Part shown: in pieces, positions 59,253-64,000 of the stretch
Layout of the letters: each line of letters opens with the position of its first letter
Numbering within the stretch: position 1 is the first letter of the stretch
Assembly (NCBI RefSeq): GCF_026213295.1
Contig: NC_079414.1
Coordinates: 10,658,191 to 10,722,190 of the forward strand
Origin: Gadus chalcogrammus
Lineage: Eukaryota; Chordata; Actinopteri; Gadiformes; Gadidae
Reading direction: 5' to 3'
DNA length: 64,000 bases
Position numbers and translations under genes: made by a program
Notes under the pieces: model-generated
What the model saw: only the letters and a program-made list of their open reading frames with translations
Databases searched by the model: none
Told to the model about the DNA's origin: nothing

Positions 59253-60458
59253 CCCTTCTCTCCTTCCTTTCTACCATTCCCCCCCTTCAATATCTCTAAA
59301 CCACTCCCCTCCTCTTTCTCTCATCCAATCACCCCCGACCTCTCTCTCTCTTTCTTTCTCTCTCTTTCTAAGAGTGCGAGCCAAGCAGGCGAGCTTGGCA
59401 CCACAGCATAATTATGAAAATGGACCGCGGGTTTGTTTCTGTTAATCTATAAGTACATTCCACGCTCCCAGAGCCATAGGACATTTGAAAAAAGCAAAAC
59501 AACACCCAAACCTTGTGTTTCATGGGAATTGACGGTTTAACCTGCTGCCCAGAGAAGGGTCTACTTTTGGAAGGCATGACCACAGATGTCTCCTCAACGC
59601 TGCAGATTAATGGATGACTCACTCTCTAGACCCAGAATTTTCAGGCGAGGCTGTTCCATTAGACTTATGCTTATTGCTGGATGCTATGTTGCTCACAGCA
59701 CTTCCTCCCATTTACCATAGCAAGGCCACTCAGCCGCGTTGACCTGCTGGTAGACTGATTTTTTGCGGCACACTTTATAGGTCCAAGGAAAGATTTGTTG
59801 AGGAGAAAACACGTGGCACCCTATGTGGCACGGTAATCACACTTAAACGCTGTACACTTTCACCTTGAACTAGCACACGTTATCCTGAATTAAATGGAAC
59901 TATTATCACTTACTTCACATAATAATTGCCAGTTTATGTTGCATACTGTATATGTATTTGTACGTAGGTGTGAACAGTTCAACCTCAACCAAATTGCACA
60001 CACTCCAAATGCATTATGAGTAGCATATGGACGGATAACGACACAGGTATATATAATCCAACAGTTTGCATATAAATAAATTGTCGAACTCTAAATGATC
60101 AAAAGGAGACTGGTTTAGCTTTTAATAAACATTTTATGGCTGCTGGCCAACTCTTCCAAAATGGAGGATGTAGGCCTTTTGCAACCAGAAATATCATACC
60201 GCCTATCTCTCAATCTCCTCTTTTCACCCTTGATCCTGTTCCAACTAGTGTTGTTTTAGATGCGCTCCTAGCCATCAACCCCAGGGAGTACATGGGTGAG
60301 GACAATTTGGATCCGTTTTCAATCAATCTCTCTGCATTCATCATATCAAAACAAATAACCCACATTTCTAATCATTCAATCTCCTCTGGTATAGTTCCCA
60401 TAAAAGTGGTGACAAAAATTAACTAAATAACTACAGGCCAATATCCAACCTCCCATGC

Positions 60459-60830
60459 TTGGCAAAAATCTTAGAATCACTTATTAATAATCAGTTGAAA
60501 ACATTTCTAGCCAGTTCTTCCATTCTGAGCCCATTCCAATCTGGTTTCAGGGCAGGCCACAGTACTGTTTCTGCTGTCACCTTTGTTTTAAACAACATTG
60601 TTTCAGCATTAGACGAAAAAAAGCACTGTGCAGCACTTTTTGTTGACCATTCTAAAGCCTTTGACACTGTTGACCACCATTTGCTTTTACAGAGGCTGTG
60701 TGACTTTGGTTTTGATAATTCTGCATGCAGCTGGTTTAGAGGTTATCTATCAGATAGACAGCAGTCAGTAAAACTGGGAAGCTACCAAACTGAGCTTTTA
60801 ACTGTTACAAATGGCGTCCCACAGGGCTAA
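60459..60830 (+). pseudogene. LINE reverse transcriptase fragment, open 123 codons
   Basis: This is the longest intact stretch of the retrotransposon. It carries fingers/palm motifs of reverse transcriptase: SGFRAGHSTVSAVTF, FVDHSKAFDTVDHHLL (first catalytic Asp), RGYLSDRQQSVKLG and TNGVPQG. The N-terminal endonuclease domain is missing, and the frame ends in a stop right after GVPQG where the family continues SILGP. It is a transposon fossil in a ctnna2 intron, not a host gene. Confidence 0.88.
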
Positions 60831-61453
60831 ATTTTGGGTCCAGTTCTTTTCACAATTTATATCAATAACATTGTTTCATCACTACAACGACGACGCAGTA
60901 TTGTATTGCATTTCTGATTTGGGGCATCAATCTAATCTAAACCTACAAAATCTTTTAACACCTTGCAGGACTGTCTTGTGGACCTCAGGCTTGTTCTTAA
61001 TACTGACATTACAAAATACACGTGTTTTGCCAGAGCAAAAGCTAAAAACGTCAATGATCTCAATATTCTCACAAATATGGATTTCTGATTGAAAGGGTCA
61101 CTGATATAAATATCTCGCCATCTGGATAGGACCTTCCCTTTTTTCTGTAGAAAAGGATTATCGAGGCAGTTTTTATGTCTGTCCTCGATTATGGTGATGT
61201 GGTTTATCGGCATGCATCTCATTCATGTCTTAAACTCCTGGACTCCTTTTATCACTCTGCTTTAAGGTTCACACACCATTGTGTTTTATATAGAAAGGTT
61301 GGGTGGTCCTCTCTTAAAGAAAGGCGTGACACACATTGGCACGTTTTTATTTAGAAAGCCCTGACTGAGAAGCTTCCCCATTATTTGACTGAGTACTGCA
61401 AATTTCAGATGGGCTTTATCACCCGCTCTACTGACATGCTCATGTTATATGTT

Positions 61454-61645
61454 TAGTGAGGTCCCCCCTTCACTTTAGGCGTCTTTGAGTGTTATTAATT
61501 ATTATTATTTTTCATGTTTAACCTCTGTTTTCCTTTTATTCCTAGTCTGTTTTACATAGTTTTGAATGATGACTATATGCTCTGTAAAGTGACCTTGGGT
61601 TTCTTGAAAAGCGCCTCTAAATTAAATGTATTATTATTATTGTTA
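61454..61645 (+). mobile_element. second LINE 3'-end fragment nested in the LINE at 60.1-62.0 kb
   Basis: A roughly 190-bp piece begins TAGTGAGGTCCCCCC and ends with the AAGCGCCTCTAAATTAAATG plus (ATT)n tail. It is flanked by a 9-bp direct repeat TTATATGTT (61445-61453 and 61646-61654). The outer LINE reading frame resumes directly after the insert (MLYVP then YARSELGKTAF), which confirms the insertion boundaries. Confidence 0.8.
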
Positions 61646-64000
61646 TTATATGTTCCATACGCCAGGTCTGAGCTTGGTAAAACAGCTTTTAGCTTCAGTG
61701 TCCCTGACTCCTGAAACAATTTAAAACTTCAAATTAAAATAAATACATTCATATCTTTTAACAAATTTATACTTATTATTTTTAATCTGCCCCACATAAA
61801 CTGCAATTGTTTTGGCTAAGCAATGTTCTTCTTCTCCATCTTCGGAATGTTTTAATTGTTTTTGTCTCTTTATAGACTGTTGTCTTCCCTTTAAACACTG
61901 TGTGTTTGTACTGTATATTGTTTATTTGTAAAACTCGACGTCATTGTAAAAGAGGGTCACCCCTCAATTGATCGTTCGAGGTTAAATAAATGAAAATAAA
62001 TTCATGGATAACTCACAGACAAAGAAGCACACATTCCAATGGTATTCATATGTGGGGAGAATATGATATGGAAGGAGTAGGAGCTGGTTGTATACAATAC
62101 AACTATATTAATGTAAGGGTAATGCATGAGCAGAGAATACAATCCCTATCATTCTATAATGATCCAATATTTATAATCTGTATTCTGTAATCTAGTTTCA
62201 AGAATGGGAAACATATGGACAGAGAAGGATCTCCCCGAGATCCCTTCTATTCCCATGTTTGTGATGCGTGAATGAGCCCTGATTATCTTGACTGGATAAT
62301 AGAGGTGTAGGCACAAAAAGGTCATCTGTCGTCAGCTCTTTGTGTTTTAACCTTCCAACAGCTGGAGGTTTGACGTAGAAAAGTGAAACACAACTGAACC
62401 TGTAAGGGCAGACGGCTGGGGCGACATATCCCATGTACTGTATAATACTGCAGGGCAAAACACACAGGCGGATATTAACCCCAAACAATGCATGTGTGCT
62501 TTAATCTTCGATGACTCAGCGGCGGGGTGACTCTAGGTGAGCGCTGACATTATAGACTTCCAGATGTTCGTCTGTCAGCTGTGTGGAGTCTTGGCTTCCC
62601 TGGAAATGCCACTTGCCGAGTGCTGAGCGGTAAATGAAGGTGCGTGTGAGTTCCCAGCGGGGGGGGGTGGGGGTGAGGGGGGGGGGCAGTGCGAAGACGT
62701 GAAAGGTTCCTACCGAGCCGAACTACTCAAAGGGTCTATAAGGCCTTTTCCATCGTGGCGTATCACACCCAGGGGAGTGATCGCAGTGTTTCACTCTTCA
62801 AACGCCTTTAAACACAGACGTTTTATAACGATGTGTTTCGTAATGATAGTGACTAGCGGTAGCACATTGCCAAAACGCATGCATTTAGGTGATCTATTTG
62901 GACATATATTTCTTTTTGATTGTATGTTTGACACAAAATTGTATACGCTTAGTCAAATGTCAGATGATCACACTAAAAATAAAATGCTATTGAGAAAGAA
63001 AGCCTAAAGCTTTCTTTCTCTAAAGCCTGTGTTAAACTATTGAAAAACTCTTTTTGCACGTGCTTACTGTTCTGGTCAAGAAAGACTTTTTGCAAGAAAT
63101 TGCCAAATATTGCGAAGCTTGTAGCTATCCTTTTAAAGATAGTTTGTTCAATTTGTTGTGATGATTTATACAATAGCAGTGTATTCTTCATGCTGCACAT
63201 TGCAAAGGTTCTTATACAAAGCATCCAATTGCAGCACTCGGCGAAGACTCAAAGATTACCCAGGTTAAGGTGTTACCTTTTGAGAGGATCTTCTATGTTC
63301 ATCCATCTTAAGAAAGTGGGCCACTAGGGAGTGAGAGTAGTATTTGCTTGAGATCACCCTGAAGCTCTGCTTTACATATGACGTTTCAACGGTCTAGGGA
63401 TATGGTTAAAATTAGGATACGGGACTAGGTTCTGCCTGGTTGACAATTAAGTAGTTCATTGAGAAAAAGCTCATTCAAAATTATATTAAGTATTTCATGT
63501 CCAGAAGAAACATACCAGCCAAGACAAAGCGGAAAAAAAAATCCTGCATTATTGTAATCCTCTGCATCAGTTTTTGTTATTCAAAGATTAAACTTGGATT
63601 AATTGCCAGTGGAAATCCCAGGCAGCTAATGGCAGCTGCAAAATCCCTTGGGGATTGGAGAACGTCTGTTCAGTAAAATAATAGGTAGCCATTGAATACA
63701 TAGATAAATGTGAAATATTTTACATAAATAAAAAGATAATATTGCTCATCCCAGTGTGTGGATGGAGTCAAAGACAGATGTTCCTTCGAAAATTCTCTAT
63801 TTCCAGAAGGCAGATTTGAATAATTTCTTAAACGTTTGCCCTACAGTGGTCCGTATATGCATATTACCGGCAAGGTTTTTGGCCTGAATATAAAAAAACT
63901 AAACGATTAACCTCAACTCAACACACTCAACTTTGAAGAGAAAAGCAGTTGCATATCTTTATAATACTGTATGCCTAGCATTTCATGTCTTGATGCGTTG

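Larger units (their letters stand above)
60136..62003 (+). mobile_element. degenerate non-LTR retrotransposon (L2/CR1/Rex-like), 5'-truncated
   Basis: The + strand encodes reverse transcriptase blocks in several frames. These are an upstream region (VPTSVVLDALLAINPREYMG), then NYRPISNLPCLAKILESL, SGFRAGHSTVSA, AALFVDHSKAFDTVDHHLL and GVPQG. An in-frame TAA follows GVPQG, then ILGPVLFTIYINN. The catalytic box is YNDD at 60883-60894 instead of the usual YADD. Further down are C-terminal blocks (HHCVLY, VGWSSLKERRDTHWHVFI, ARSELGKTAFSFSVPDS) and a 3' end with CATTGTAAAAGAG and GGTTAAATAAATG. Stops, frameshifts and a nested insertion make it inactive. Confidence 0.85.

Overview
This window is vertebrate genomic DNA, almost certainly from a teleost fish. 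It has large introns with GT-AG splice sites, very dense (CA)n and (GA)n microsatellites, and fish-type transposon remnants. These include a piggyBac copy with TTAA target sites, non-LTR retrotransposon (LINE) pieces, tRNA-derived SINE fragments and hairpin MITEs. The extreme dinucleotide-repeat density recalls gadiform fishes, but that is only a weak inference.

One protein-coding gene is recognisable: ctnna2 (alpha-N-catenin) on the minus strand. Seven exons of its 3' half can be placed to the base: 50355-50263, 49412-49256, 48980-48780, 40026-39875, 37859-37746, 35166-35032 and 33083-32796, with the stop codon at 32798-32796. Phases agree at every visible junction. The exons encode roughly residues 433-671 and 767-906 in alpha-E-catenin numbering: part of the M region, the phosphorylated linker, and the C-terminal part of the actin-binding domain. 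About 96 residues between the linker and the last two exons are missing. They belong in the interval that holds a 100-N assembly gap (36195-36294). The first ~430 codons lie upstream, to the right of the window, behind an intron longer than 13.6 kb.

Layout: 1-32.5 kb is the region downstream of ctnna2, with no recognisable genes. It holds microsatellites, minisatellites at 4.75-5.19 and 27.1-27.5 kb, hairpin elements at 7.2 and 17.1 kb, and a three-layer transposon nest at 9.19-11.19 kb. The ctnna2 exons span 32.8-50.4 kb, with introns crowded by minisatellites and purine/pyrimidine tracts. From 50.4 to 64 kb is one intron, holding a diverged local duplication, a GC-rich hairpin element and a degenerate LINE that itself contains a second LINE insertion.

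I found no new gene system. The most useful observations are the exons lost to the assembly gap, the transposon nests with readable target sites, a diverged duplication beside a ctnna2 exon, an unusually long repeat-built polypyrimidine tract at a ctnna2 splice acceptor, and two hairpin elements that share a core.
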